Counted from the first letter of the stretch, positions 6,830 through 14,410 are shown. The stretch is 15,282 nucleotides of DNA from an uncultured Clostridia bacterium (GCA_947177005.1 CAMWSZ010000026.1:1-15282), one strand, 5' to 3'. A program made the numbers and translations. The notes: generated from the letters alone by a model not told the origin.

Positions 6830-8197
6830 CTACAGCGCCTGCTCCGCCTCCATTTTCCGGAACAGCCCGCCCAGCGCCAGAACCGCCGCCGCGGACAGCA
6901 CCAGTTCGGCGGTAGGCTGCGCATAGGCGAGGCCGAAGAGGGGGAGGAGGCGGTTCCAGATAAAGAGGGCGGGGATCTCCAGAACGATTTTCCGCAGGAT
7001 TGCGAACAGCAGCGCCTGGCGTCCCAGACCGCAGGCCTGGAATACGCCCACCGCTAAAAAGTCCACAACAAGGAACGGCAGCGCCAGACACAGGCCGCGG
7101 AGCAGGCGGGCGCCGCAGGCGACGATTTCCTCATTTTTCATGAACATCCAGATGAGCTTTCCCGCGCCCAGATAGAACCCAAGACAGACCAGAACCATAA
7201 AGGCGACGGAAATTTTTGCGGTAAAAAGGACGGTTTCCTTCATGCGTTTGATATTGCCGCTGCCGTAGTTGTAGCTGATGAGGGGCATGATCCCCTGCGA
7301 GAGGCCAAAGGAGATCTGCATGGGGATCATATTAATTTTCTGACTGATGCCCATAGCTGCCACTGCGTCGGACCCGAATCCGGCGGTAAAATTATTGAGC
7401 ACCGTCATGCCGGTGACATTCAGGAGGTTCTGAATGGCCGACGGAATCCCCACAGCGCAGATGCCCGCGAAAATGGCCCGGTCCCAGCGCAGCGATTTGG
7501 GATAGACGCTCACAAAGGTTTTCTCTCTCCTGACGAACAGCAGGACAAAATAGTACAGGCACGCGGCGCAGTTTGACAGAAACGTGGCGAGTCCCGCACC
7601 GGCAGCGCCCATACCGAGACCCCAGGGCAGAATAAAGATAGGGTCCAGAACGATATTCAGCAGACATCCGCTCATGGTGCCGATACTGGCGTGGAGCGTC
7701 GCGCCCTCCGCCCGCACCAGATACGCCATTACAACGTTCAGGATCGCCGGTGCCGCGCCGCAGGAGACCGTCCAGAGCATGTATTCCGCGGTAGCGGCGG
7801 AGGTTTCGGCGTTGGCGCCGAGAAGGGCAAGCAGAGGAGTTTTCAGGATCGTGACAGCCGCGGAAAACAGTGCCCCGCACAGCAGGGAGCAGTAAAATCC
7901 AATAGCGGAGCTGCGCCGGACGGCATCAAAATCCTTTCGTCCCAGGGCGCGGCTCATCATACTGGAGGTGCCGACGCCAAAGAGATTGTTGACCGCGTTG
8001 AAGGCCAGCAGCACCGGTGCGGCTAACGTGACGGCGGCGTTTTGGATAGGGTCGTTCAGCATCCCGACAAAATAGGTGTCAGCGAGGCTGTAGAGCACCG
8101 TTACAAGGGAGCTGATGACTGTCGGGACAGCCATTGTCATGACGGCGCGGGGGACCGGTGTTTGCTCAAATAGAATGGTTTTATCCTGATTTGCCAT
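6830..8197 (-). CDS. MATE-family multidrug/metabolite efflux transporter
   Basis: This 455-residue polytopic membrane protein has the length and look of MATE (DinF/NorM-type) exporters, which use Na+ or H+ gradients to expel cationic compounds. About twelve hydrophobic segments form two similar halves. The first half opens with AVPTVISSLVTVLYSLADTY (23-42), a recognisable MATE signature with the conserved aspartate in the first helices, followed by FVGML. A similar pattern with PSAIQNLLNVTGMTVLNNF starts the second half. ATG at 8197 has GGAAG about 11 bases upstream. It sits below the terminator of the SUKH/zinc-ribbon operon and 115 bases above the kinase gene. The substrate cannot be read from sequence, and I see no dedicated regulator next to it. 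Confidence 0.93.
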   Translation of the reverse strand: MANQDKTILFEQTPVPRAVMTMAVPTVISSLVTVLYSLADTYFVGMLNDPIQNAAVTLAAPVLLAFNAVNNLFGVGTSSMMSRALGRKDFDAVRRSSAIGFYCSLLCGALFSAAVTILKTPLLALLGANAETSAATAEYMLWTVSCGAAPAILNVVMAYLVRAEGATLHASIGTMSGCLLNIVLDPIFILPWGLGMGAAGAGLATFLSNCAACLYYFVLLFVRREKTFVSVYPKSLRWDRAIFAGICAVGIPSAIQNLLNVTGMTVLNNFTAGFGSDAVAAMGISQKINMIPMQISFGLSQGIMPLISYNYGSGNIKRMKETVLFTAKISVAFMVLVCLGFYLGAGKLIWMFMKNEEIVACGARLLRGLCLALPFLVVDFLAVGVFQACGLGRQALLFAILRKIVLEIPALFIWNRLLPLFGLAYAQPTAELVLSAAAVLALGGLFRKMEAEQAL

Positions 8198-8267
8198 AAA
8201 AACTCACACTTCCTTTTTTATATGTATCTTACAAAAATATAGGACAAAGCGCAACGGCAGTTTGCAC

Positions 8268-8307
8268 AAAAAAACATACCACAGCAGATACGCGTCTGCT
8301 GCGGTAT
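8268..8307 (-). terminator. Intrinsic terminator of the four-gene SUKH/zinc-ribbon operon
   Basis: On the minus strand the arms 8307-8294 and 8289-8276 pair over about 14 bases with two G-T-type wobbles, a 4-base loop, then G and seven U residues (8274-8268). It begins 18 bases after the histidine-phosphatase stop and ends that operon before the MATE gene. Confidence 0.88.
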
Positions 8308-8325
8308 TATAGGTGCGGTTATCCC

Positions 8326-9057
8326 TTAATCCATTCGCTCGTCTTTGTTGGTCCAGCACTCCCGGAACCGCGCCGCAAAGGACGGCGGTTCGCCGTGGGC
8401 GTACAGATGAGACAGGTCCCCGAAGGAGGACATCCGGAAAATAGCGGTTCCCTCTCTGCGCTCCTCCGTCACAAGGGTTGTGACCGACGACGTCAGCGCA
8501 CAGGTATGATGCCACAGCACCATGGGGGAGGTGTTCAGAAGCCGGCTGAGCAGGACGCATTCCAGACCGAAATGGCAGAAAAACAGGATAGTATCGCTAT
8601 TGGGATGTACGGCCTGATAGATACGTCCGTTCCGGCGGTAGCCGTGGCGTTCCAGCAGGGCGTCGAAATTTTCGATTACCCAATCATACGCCTCCTTCAC
8701 ATGGCCCTCCTGCATGGCGGGGTGTTCAAACCAGCGGTCCGGCGAATAAAACCGCTCGTCCTCCGCCCAATCCTGGGGGAGCCAGTCCCAAGGGATAGTT
8801 TTGCGGCCCGGGGCGTCCGGACGCCGGATAGGTGCGGTAAATTCCCGCAGCCATTCACATTCCACGGCGGTACGGCCTGTTTTTTGCAGGGTCATTGCCG
8901 CGGTTTCTCTGGCCCGGCCCAGCGGAGACACATAGCAGTCCTTTACGACAATTTCCGCCAGCCTTTCCGACAGATACTCCGCTTCCCTCCGGCCCTTTTC
9001 CGTCAGGACGTCAAGGTCATAGTCCGGCTCTGCGTGCCGGACAATCACTAATTTCAA
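8326..9057 (-). CDS. Histidine-phosphatase (phosphoglycerate mutase-like) family protein
   Basis: This 243-residue protein belongs to the branch-1 histidine phosphatases. It begins KLVIVRHAEPD with the RHA/RHG motif giving R7 and the phospho-accepting H8. It continues with YVSPLGRARETA (second arginine), E72 in LREFT as a likely proton donor, and H162 in FFCHFGLE as the second catalytic histidine. These proteins dephosphorylate small molecules or act as mutases; the long insert rich in W and D (about 80-115) is unlike glycolytic mutase, so a phosphatase of unknown substrate is more likely. TTG at 9057 is preferred: GGAGG is 7 bases upstream and the fold starts at once. The upstream ATG at 9096 would overlap the previous gene by 20 bases and add a non-conserved leader. 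It is the last gene of the operon, before a terminator. Confidence 0.85.
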   Translation of the reverse strand: MKLVIVRHAEPDYDLDVLTEKGRREAEYLSERLAEIVVKDCYVSPLGRARETAAMTLQKTGRTAVECEWLREFTAPIRRPDAPGRKTIPWDWLPQDWAEDERFYSPDRWFEHPAMQEGHVKEAYDWVIENFDALLERHGYRRNGRIYQAVHPNSDTILFFCHFGLECVLLSRLLNTSPMVLWHHTCALTSSVTTLVTEERREGTAIFRMSSFGDLSHLYAHGEPPSFAARFRECWTNKDERMD

Positions 9058-9076
9058 AGAAATCCCTCCTGCTGTT

Positions 9077-9298
9077 TCACCACTCGCGCCGGACATCCTC
9101 TTCCCGGACGCCGTACAGGCGCAGAAATTCCGACAGATCGCCGTCGTTTCTGATGAGCATGATTTCGATAAATTTACCGCTGGTGGTATCTTTGAACCCG
9201 GCCACCTGTTCCCCCGTGCAGATGCTGGAGCGGATGACGGGGATTTTACCGGTTTTGTCGAAGTTGATTGTCCGCTCCTTTTTATGTTTCCAAAACAT
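9077..9298 (-). CDS. Small conserved-looking hypothetical protein (73 residues)
   Basis: I do not recognise a characterised function. The 73-residue product is soluble and mixed-charge, with a basic start (MFWKHKKERT), a central block SSICTGEQVAGFKD with one cysteine, then a KFIEIMLIRNDGDLSEFL block and an acidic-basic tail. From memory, similar small proteins occur widely in gut Clostridia, but I cannot confirm this here. The start may be GTG at 9301 or the next codon ATG at 9298. AAGGA lies 9 bases before the GTG, within the end of the SUKH gene. The SUKH stop is only 2 bases before the GTG, so translation is probably coupled. The tight operon position and codon use like the neighbours support a real gene. 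Confidence 0.8.
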   Translation of the reverse strand: MFWKHKKERTINFDKTGKIPVIRSSICTGEQVAGFKDTTSGKFIEIMLIRNDGDLSEFLRLYGVREEDVRREW

Positions 9299-9303
9299 CA
9301 CTG

Positions 9304-10011
9304 TTATTCGTCCTTAATCCAGCCCATTTTCCGGCCCATGATCTCGGGATTGTCCGGTATGGGCGGCAGCTTCGCCGTATCGGAAAAAGAAAAATACTCG
9401 TCGTCGCCCAGCGCGGCGGTACGGCCGGCCCAGTACTCCAGCCAGTCCAGGAAATGGAAGGGCTTTCCGGTTTTCTCATCGTACAGCGGGATAATGCCCA
9501 CATCGTTGGCCAGATCATAGAACCAGACAGTTCCGTATGTATCGGGGTCCCGGCTGTTGACGACCAGAACACTGTCCATTCCGCAGCCCTCGGTACACAG
9601 AGGGAGCAAGCCGCAATCAACGTTGTCCCCGTCATCCTCATCGTCCTCGCCGCCATAGAATTCGTCCATTTCCTCCTCGGTCATGTAAAGAAAATAGATG
9701 CTGTTGTCCAGCGTATATGGGAACGGTTCTTCCAAAACCGATGCAAGCTCTCGGTGAAATTTATTGAACCGGATCAGACCGTAAAACGGCTGGCTCCCGG
9801 CGCTGTATGCCGTAGTGATAAACCGCCGGTAATCCTCCGGCAGACGGATGCCGTGCTGTTTCTCGAAAGCGGCAACCTCATTCTCACTGGCGGGCGGTTC
9901 CCATTTGACGGGCCACTGTCCGCATGTAATCCCAAATTCTCTGTCCCGCAGCGCGTCGATTTTCGCCATAATTTGTGCGATGCGCTGGTCGATCTGTTCA
10001 AAAGAACCCAT
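9304..10011 (-). CDS. SUKH (SMI1/KNR4) family protein
   Basis: This 235-residue cytoplasmic protein shows the SUKH fold pattern. There is an N-terminal helix, then ENEVAAFEKQHGIRLPEDYR (43-62, the usual E...LP.DY motif). A strand block follows at 134-166 containing LLPLCTEGCGMDSVLVVN and TVWFYD, and finally FLDWLEYW at 187-194. An acidic run at 122-129 (EDDEDDGD) interrupts the middle. SUKH proteins are often immunity proteins against secreted polymorphic toxins, but many occur outside toxin loci, and I see no toxin in the window. ATG at 10011 has AAGGAGAG about 6 bases upstream. It is second in the operon, 20 bases after the zinc-ribbon gene and directly coupled to the small gene downstream. 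The family is secure; the role is open. Confidence 0.87.
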   Translation of the reverse strand: MGSFEQIDQRIAQIMAKIDALRDREFGITCGQWPVKWEPPASENEVAAFEKQHGIRLPEDYRRFITTAYSAGSQPFYGLIRFNKFHRELASVLEEPFPYTLDNSIYFLYMTEEEMDEFYGGEDDEDDGDNVDCGLLPLCTEGCGMDSVLVVNSRDPDTYGTVWFYDLANDVGIIPLYDEKTGKPFHFLDWLEYWAGRTAALGDDEYFSFSDTAKLPPIPDNPEIMGRKMGWIKDE

Positions 10012-10031
10012 GAAAATCTCTCCTTATTTTT

Positions 10032-10460
10032 TCAGCTTTTCCCCATGATTTTCTGGCCGCATTTCGGGCAGGTGATCTCAATTTTCCCCTTCCCCGCCGG
10101 AACGCGGCAGATTGTTTTACAGTTCTTACAGGTAAAATATTTGTGGTCCTTGTCAAGCCGCCGCTGCTTCATGCCGTTGAGACGGATTTGAATGGGACGC
10201 CACCAGTTCAGGAACCGCATGTTTTCTGCCTGACGTTTGGGCAGATTTCTGGAGAACATCCGGTACATGACCAGAACTGCCGCGGCCAGCGTCAGAAGCT
10301 GCAAAAGGAGGGAAAGGGGCCGGAAACGGGCAAAGAGGGTCTGCAAAACGCACAGAACCAGATACAGCGCCAAAAGAGCGGCGTTCAGCTGATCCCCTCC
10401 GTTGCGTCCATACATGAAGCGCGCCGCCGCGCTGCTGATCCGGTAGAAAAAGTTTCGCAT
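10032..10460 (-). CDS. Membrane-anchored zinc-ribbon protein
   Basis: This 142-residue protein has a short N-terminal region, two hydrophobic helices at about 26-44 and 49-66, a basic segment (67-106) and a C-terminal zinc ribbon. The ribbon's metal ligands are C111 and C114 in FTCKNCKT and C131 and C134 in TCPKCGQK. With an even number of helices and strongly positive loops, the zinc ribbon should face the cytoplasm. It could bind protein or nucleic acid at the membrane; no specific function is known to me. ATG at 10460 follows GGGGGT by about 7 bases. The TTG at 10484 in the same frame has no ribosome site and lies close to the proposed promoter. It heads the operon with the SUKH, small and histidine-phosphatase genes. 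Confidence 0.85.
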   Translation of the reverse strand: MRNFFYRISSAAARFMYGRNGGDQLNAALLALYLVLCVLQTLFARFRPLSLLLQLLTLAAAVLVMYRMFSRNLPKRQAENMRFLNWWRPIQIRLNGMKQRRLDKDHKYFTCKNCKTICRVPAGKGKIEITCPKCGQKIMGKS

Positions 10461-10495
10461 AGAGAGACCCCCGACTTTGTACAAGGTTTTTCGTC

Positions 10496-10524
10496 AGTAT
10501 AACAGGCAATTATGAACAAATAAA
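10496..10524 (-). promoter_or_regulatory. Candidate promoter of the SUKH/zinc-ribbon operon
   Basis: A good -10, TATACT (complement of 10496-10501), lies about 36 bases above the zinc-ribbon ATG, with only a weak -35 (TTTATT, complement of 10519-10524) at 17 bases. The 79-base gap from the preceding gene has no clear terminator, so this operon could also receive read-through from the ABC operon. Confidence 0.45.
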
Positions 10525-10539
10525 GTCCGGGATCAAAAT

Positions 10540-11946
10540 TTATTTTTGTGACGGGCCGGAAAATGCGATGCCCAGCGGTTCCGGCGCACTGGAATATCTC
10601 ATTAAACGGAATCTGGAATAGGGGTCGCGGCTGATGCTGTAGTCGTAGCCACCCAGAAATCGCAGGCCCGCCGCATCCCAGACGCCCAGCATAATTTGGT
10701 ATTCATTGTTGTTGTAAAAGCTGCAATATTCGGCGGTGGCGGCAAGAACCATACGCTGTCCGTCCCAGGCCAGCCGGGCATAATCCGGATAGTAGAAGTA
10801 GTAGCGGGTCAGGTCCTCGGACGGCGTGCCGGTGAGGACGGTCTCGTACCGTCCGCCCGCCTCCTGAATCAGACAGAACGCATTTTCCTGCTGGATATAA
10901 ACAAGATCGTCCTGTTCCAGACAGGTCAGGCCGCCGCTCCCGTCAAATTCCATCAGTTCTATCCGCTGGAGCGCGTTTCCGGTTTCGATATCCAGAATTG
11001 TCAGCACCAGTTTTCCCGCTTCTTTGGTGTACAGCAGCAGCTTTGTTTGATCCTGACTGAGGGCAAGTTCGATTGTCAGGGCATCGCCGGTGGGATAGAA
11101 CAGCCGGACTTTGGAGACGTCCCACCATTCATAAGGGCCGAACGGTTCTCCTTTTACTGGAGGAATAAAATGCACCCCCGGTCCGTCCGGACATTGCAGG
11201 CGGCCGTCCGGTACGCCGTCTGTGACGGAGGTCGTGATGAGATAGACGCCGCTGTCCGTAACCACGCCCCGGGTGTCGAGATTATCCCAGACCTCCAGTT
11301 CGGGATTGATATTTATATTCAGATAGTCCACATTTCCGCCGCCGTCCTTCCGCACCGTGATCTCGATCAGCTTCTCTTCCGGCACCTTGAGCCGGAAATA
11401 GTCGCTGAACTGCTGGACTTGAAGGGAGGAAACAATGTCAAACAAATAGCCGTTGCCCACGTCAAGAACCAGCGGATAATATTCGTAGTAGTCTGCTAGC
11501 CGGACCGTCTCCGTCCGTTCTTCCCCGTTGGGGGTGCGTTTCGCGACCGCCCGAATGGCCAGGATTGGGGTGTCCGGATAGGATGCGTCATTCTCCTCCA
11601 GCCACCCGGAGCGGACGGACGTAGTATATCCCAGGTTGCCAAAGGTGTATATGGCTACGTAATTCTGCCGGGTTTGCGTATAGCTCCGGCTGGTCAGGGA
11701 CAGTGTAAAATCCGTCTCCGACTCTCCGGCGCGTCCGGGGGAGAAGGAGGTGTCCCAGAAAAGCTGCCGCTTCTGATCCTCAGTGCGGTAGGTGATTGTC
11801 ACGTCCGCCGCTGCGGGGTCTCCCTCCAGAACATGTTCTGTGATTTCGATTTTGTCTTTAGCGCTGTCGAGCCATTTGTGACCGGCAAGCAGCGTCCCCA
11901 CGGACAACGCCAGCAGCAGCGGCAGCAAAACAAGATACCGTTTCAT
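10540..11946 (-). CDS. Secreted or membrane-anchored protein of the GntR/ABC operon, function unknown
   Basis: This 468-residue protein begins MKRYLVLLPLLLALSVGTLL, a signal peptide or N-terminal anchor without a lipobox cysteine, so most of it should lie outside the cytoplasm. The rest is strand-rich, full of Y, W, D and T, with repeated blocks such as KLLLYTKEAGKLVLTILDIE and RLAWDGQRMVLAAT, which look like blades of a beta-propeller in the C-terminal half. No catalytic motif is visible. Its ATG overlaps the ATPase stop by four bases (ATGA), giving translational coupling, so it is part of the ABC system. By position it may help bind or sense whatever the transporter moves or protects against. 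I do not recognise a named family. Confidence 0.85.
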   Translation of the reverse strand: MKRYLVLLPLLLALSVGTLLAGHKWLDSAKDKIEITEHVLEGDPAAADVTITYRTEDQKRQLFWDTSFSPGRAGESETDFTLSLTSRSYTQTRQNYVAIYTFGNLGYTTSVRSGWLEENDASYPDTPILAIRAVAKRTPNGEERTETVRLADYYEYYPLVLDVGNGYLFDIVSSLQVQQFSDYFRLKVPEEKLIEITVRKDGGGNVDYLNININPELEVWDNLDTRGVVTDSGVYLITTSVTDGVPDGRLQCPDGPGVHFIPPVKGEPFGPYEWWDVSKVRLFYPTGDALTIELALSQDQTKLLLYTKEAGKLVLTILDIETGNALQRIELMEFDGSGGLTCLEQDDLVYIQQENAFCLIQEAGGRYETVLTGTPSEDLTRYYFYYPDYARLAWDGQRMVLAATAEYCSFYNNNEYQIMLGVWDAAGLRFLGGYDYSISRDPYSRFRLMRYSSAPEPLGIAFSGPSQK

Positions 11947-12692
11947 GATGCGTCCTCCTCATCTTCCGTCAGGCGTTCCAGCGCACGGCTCACGCGGTCC
12001 GGTTCATAGCGGTAGGTCTCCTTCACGTAATCCATTAGACTTTTATTCTGCTCCTCCAAATCCAGCGTACTTACGTCTCCAATCAATTTCCCTGTCCGCA
12101 GCAGAACGGCGCGGCTCACAAAATGCTCCACTTCTTCCAGCAGGTGGGTGGACAGGAGAATGGTTTCGTTTGGCTCCAGGATACCCAGCAGGACTTTATA
12201 AAAATCCTCCCGGTTAAAGACGTCGTTTCCGGCGAAGGGTTCGTCCATGAGGATATAGTCTGCCCCCTGACAGAGCGCTAAAATGACTTCAAACTGATTT
12301 TTCTGTCCGGTGGAAAAGCTGCGCAGCGCACGGTTTCCGGGCAGCTCAAAAAATTCCAGCAGTGCCTGAAAACGCTTTTCCCGCCAGTGAGGAAAGTGCA
12401 TTTTGTAAAAATCCCGGTGGGCGTTGGGGGTGAGATTGGGGAAAAAGGAGTGTTCGCAGGTGGCGAAAGAGATACGTTCAATATTTTTATGGGTGACAGG
12501 TTCGCCGTCCAGCGTGATTTCTCCCTGATAGGACAGCAGGTTCAGGATACATTTCAGCAGGGTGGTTTTACCCGCGCCGTTCTCCCCGAACAGCCCGATG
12601 ATCTCCCCCGGGGCCGCCGTCAGACGCACGCCGTCCAGAGCGGTATTTCTTTTAGGATAGTAGATTTTTTGTACATTTTTGATTTCAAGCAT
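11943..12692 (-). CDS. ABC transporter ATP-binding protein (YtrB-like)
   Basis: This 249-residue protein is the ATPase of the operon's ABC complex. It shows Walker A GENGAGKTT (36-44), a Q-loop position that reads E80 in FATCEHSFF, the signature FSTGQ (126-130) in place of LSGGQ, Walker B YILMDE (146-151) with catalytic E151, and the switch H183 in STHLLEE. These features are common in ABC-2 type exporters linked to GntR regulators, such as YtrB of Bacillus. ATG at 12692 has GGAGG 8 bases upstream and overlaps the end of the membrane-subunit gene by 8 bases. The short C-terminal tail (about 215-249) is charged and not part of the core. Export or cell-envelope stress defence is the likely job; the substrate is unknown. 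Confidence 0.93.
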   Translation of the reverse strand: MLEIKNVQKIYYPKRNTALDGVRLTAAPGEIIGLFGENGAGKTTLLKCILNLLSYQGEITLDGEPVTHKNIERISFATCEHSFFPNLTPNAHRDFYKMHFPHWREKRFQALLEFFELPGNRALRSFSTGQKNQFEVILALCQGADYILMDEPFAGNDVFNREDFYKVLLGILEPNETILLSTHLLEEVEHFVSRAVLLRTGKLIGDVSTLDLEEQNKSLMDYVKETYRYEPDRVSRALERLTEDEEDAS

Positions 12693-13221
12693 AGTAAAGC
12701 CCTCCTACAGATACAGAAAACAGATTTTCCCAGAACATCCGCCATTGACCCGGCTCCAGACACTGCCGCGGTGTAAAGAAACAGTAGACTGCGTAGAAAA
12801 GCAGCGTGTTCAGAACAACCAGCACAAAACAGGCGGTCAAACCCAGCAGCGGCAGTGCAAGACATCGCCGCCATAAATCCCAGCGGTCGGGCAGGCGGCG
12901 CATAAGATAGATGCTGCGGCTGTCACGGAAATGGTAATAGTAGTGCCACAGCGCCAGCGGCAGCATACAGAAGGCCGTCAGGGCGAAGAGAAATGAGGTG
13001 CTGTCCCAGATTTGAAAAAACGGCTGCATGACCACACCCGGACGGAGATACATGTTCCAGGGGTCGAACAGATTGGAGTGGGCTCCGTAGTACCGGCCTA
13101 GAAAAGAAACTATACTGAAAACCCACGACGAAAAGACCGCAGTTACAATCCCCAGACAGGTTTTCCGTCCGTCCAGCCCTAGCGGGACCAGGTGTTCAAA
13201 AGTAATTTTTTTACTCCTCAT
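12685..13221 (-). CDS. ABC-operon membrane subunit 2, hypothetical
   Basis: This membrane protein of about 178 residues has three or four hydrophobic segments (roughly 22-42, 75-95 and 120-145). Between the last two is a basic-acidic loop, RDSRSIYLMRRLPDRWDLWR, that could dock on the ATPase. It is shorter than a usual permease, so it probably pairs with the other membrane subunit. I chose ATG at 13221: GGGAG is about 10 bases upstream, and this gives an 11-base overlap with the upstream stop. ATG at 13251 in the same frame would extend the overlap to 41 bases and has no clear ribosome site. The gene overlaps the ATPase start by 8 bases. It is called as an ABC subunit mainly from operon context; the sequence itself shows only a polytopic membrane protein. 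Confidence 0.8.
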   Translation of the reverse strand: MRSKKITFEHLVPLGLDGRKTCLGIVTAVFSSWVFSIVSFLGRYYGAHSNLFDPWNMYLRPGVVMQPFFQIWDSTSFLFALTAFCMLPLALWHYYYHFRDSRSIYLMRRLPDRWDLWRRCLALPLLGLTACFVLVVLNTLLFYAVYCFFTPRQCLEPGQWRMFWENLFSVSVGGLYYA

Positions 13222-13942
13222 AGTAAGCATTCTCCCAGCAATAAAACGCATCCACGCCCATAACAGCGGCTGCCGCTAACACCCCGAAGACGTCCACGGA
13301 CCAGTGCCCGACGCCCTGCCGGAAATAGACCCCCAGCAGGATACAGGAAAAAAGCGGCATAATCCAGCCGTAGCGGCTGCCGCGGCGCAGCTTATAGGTC
13401 ATCAGGGAGGCGGAAAAACCCGCCGCGGCCAGCAGTGCAGCGATACAGTAATACCGTGTCCAATTCCCCAGCGGCAGGAGATTGTGCAGGAACGGGTCCC
13501 GGTAAAAGGCCAGGAAAAGGGTTTGCGCACTGACAGACTGGGGGTCGAGCAGCCGGGTATACCAGTACCCAAGCCCCAGTACGGCTGCCGTCTGTACCGC
13601 CCAGAAAAGCAGCAGGCAGACAACATTATAAACGGCTTTCCACAGCACCGCCGTTTTTTCAGGGATTCTCAGGCGCCGGAGTGCATAGCCGGTACTGTGA
13701 TTCTGGTCGCCGCTGCTGCTGAGCTGGATCATCAGCAGCATCAGAAACACAAAGCACAGCTGCGGAACCCAATGCAGAGTGTCTTCAAAGGTGCGGCAGT
13801 CCACAGTCAGATATGTCAGATATTTGTTCCAGTTGAGCCGGAACACCAGTGTTTCCGATGCGCACATGGCGCAAAGCAAACCAATTACCGTATGCAGGTT
13901 ATTTCTGGCGCACAGGGCCAGAACCGATAGATGTTTTTTCAT
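13211..13942 (-). CDS. ABC-operon membrane subunit 1 (permease-like)
   Basis: This 243-residue membrane protein has about six hydrophobic segments (near 17-35, 60-74, 105-128, 160-180, 190-207 and 215-233), the count expected of an ABC-2 permease. A cytoplasmic loop after the second segment contains GDQNHSTGYALRRLRIPEKT, similar in style to the LRRL loop of the second subunit (YLMRRLPDR), which suggests that the two are related partners contacting the ATPase. ATG at 13942 has AAAGGA about 9 bases upstream and lies 17 bases after the GntR stop. The gene overlaps the next one by 11 bases. It should form the membrane channel with subunit 2. The substrate is unknown. Confidence 0.83.
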   Translation of the reverse strand: MKKHLSVLALCARNNLHTVIGLLCAMCASETLVFRLNWNKYLTYLTVDCRTFEDTLHWVPQLCFVFLMLLMIQLSSSGDQNHSTGYALRRLRIPEKTAVLWKAVYNVVCLLLFWAVQTAAVLGLGYWYTRLLDPQSVSAQTLFLAFYRDPFLHNLLPLGNWTRYYCIAALLAAAGFSASLMTYKLRRGSRYGWIMPLFSCILLGVYFRQGVGHWSVDVFGVLAAAAVMGVDAFYCWENAYYEE

Positions 13943-13959
13943 AAAAGTGTATCCTTTCC

Positions 13960-14337
13960 TTACGATTCATCCCAGAGCCGTTCCACCAGCGCGGCTGCCT
14001 CCGCTTTCTCCACCCCGGACTGCCGCAGTGCCTGTATCAGCTTCCGCACGTCGTCGCAGAGGAGCTGCTCACGGATTTTTTCACGCTGTTCCGGGGAGGC
14101 GGAGACGCAGCTTTTCGCGCCGGAATGGGACTGGATCAAGCCCTCATCCTCCAAAATCCGGTATGCTTTCTGAATGGTGTTTGGATTCACCCCCAGCAGT
14201 GCCGACAGTACCCGGCGGGAGGGCAGCTCGTCGCCGGAGAGGATTGTCCCAGCCGCGATGCCCCGCTGAATGAATTGTACGATCTGGGTATAAATGGGTG
14301 CGCCGTCCGAACGGACGAAGGTACTGAAAGAAACCAT
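13960..14337 (-). CDS. GntR-family (YtrA subfamily) transcriptional regulator
   Basis: This 125-residue protein is a compact GntR regulator. The winged HTH runs from about 12 to 77, with APIYTQIVQFIQRGIAAG, GDELPSRRVLSALLGVNPNT and the wing EDEGLIQSHSGAK, then a short two-helix tail (80-125) in place of the large ligand domain of other GntR classes. That short tail marks the YtrA subfamily, whose members repress ABC-transporter operons and their own gene. ATG at 14337 has GGAGG 6 bases upstream. It is the first gene of a five-gene operon, and operator-like half-sites flank and overlap its own promoter, so autorepression is the simplest reading. The inducing signal is unknown; in Bacillus, YtrA targets respond to cell-wall-active antibiotics. 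Confidence 0.93.
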   Translation of the reverse strand: MVSFSTFVRSDGAPIYTQIVQFIQRGIAAGTILSGDELPSRRVLSALLGVNPNTIQKAYRILEDEGLIQSHSGAKSCVSASPEQREKIREQLLCDDVRKLIQALRQSGVEKAEAAALVERLWDES

Positions 14338-14355
14338 TTTCCACCTCCTTTACCA

Positions 14356-14410
14356 AAACTGTATCAGTTAAGTAATACGGTTTGACTGTATTATAGCAGT
14401 AATACGGTTT
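14356..14410. promoter_or_regulatory. GntR operator array: four alternating half-sites
   Basis: Four related half-sites alternate in orientation: AAACTGTATCA at 14356-14366, TAATACGGTTT at 14373-14383, ACTGTATTA at 14385-14393 and TAATACGGTTT at 14400-14410. On one strand the consensus is AAACYGTATTA. Sites 2 and 3 face each other across 1-3 bases, and sites 3 and 4 across 6 bases. Site 4 lies in the promoter spacer, site 3 on the -10 box and sites 1 and 2 downstream of the transcript start, ideal for repression. That it binds the adjacent GntR protein is inferred from position and symmetry. Confidence 0.82.

Noticed and set aside
6168..7091. Minus-strand open frame spanning the MATE-kinase junction
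   Set aside because: It overlaps two well-supported genes in another frame, has low-complexity P/R/G-rich composition, and crosses the kinase promoter.
8205..8262. Promoter for the MATE gene
   Set aside because: Several AT-rich -10-like strings exist, but none pairs with a convincing -35 at 16-18 bases, so no specific box is annotated.
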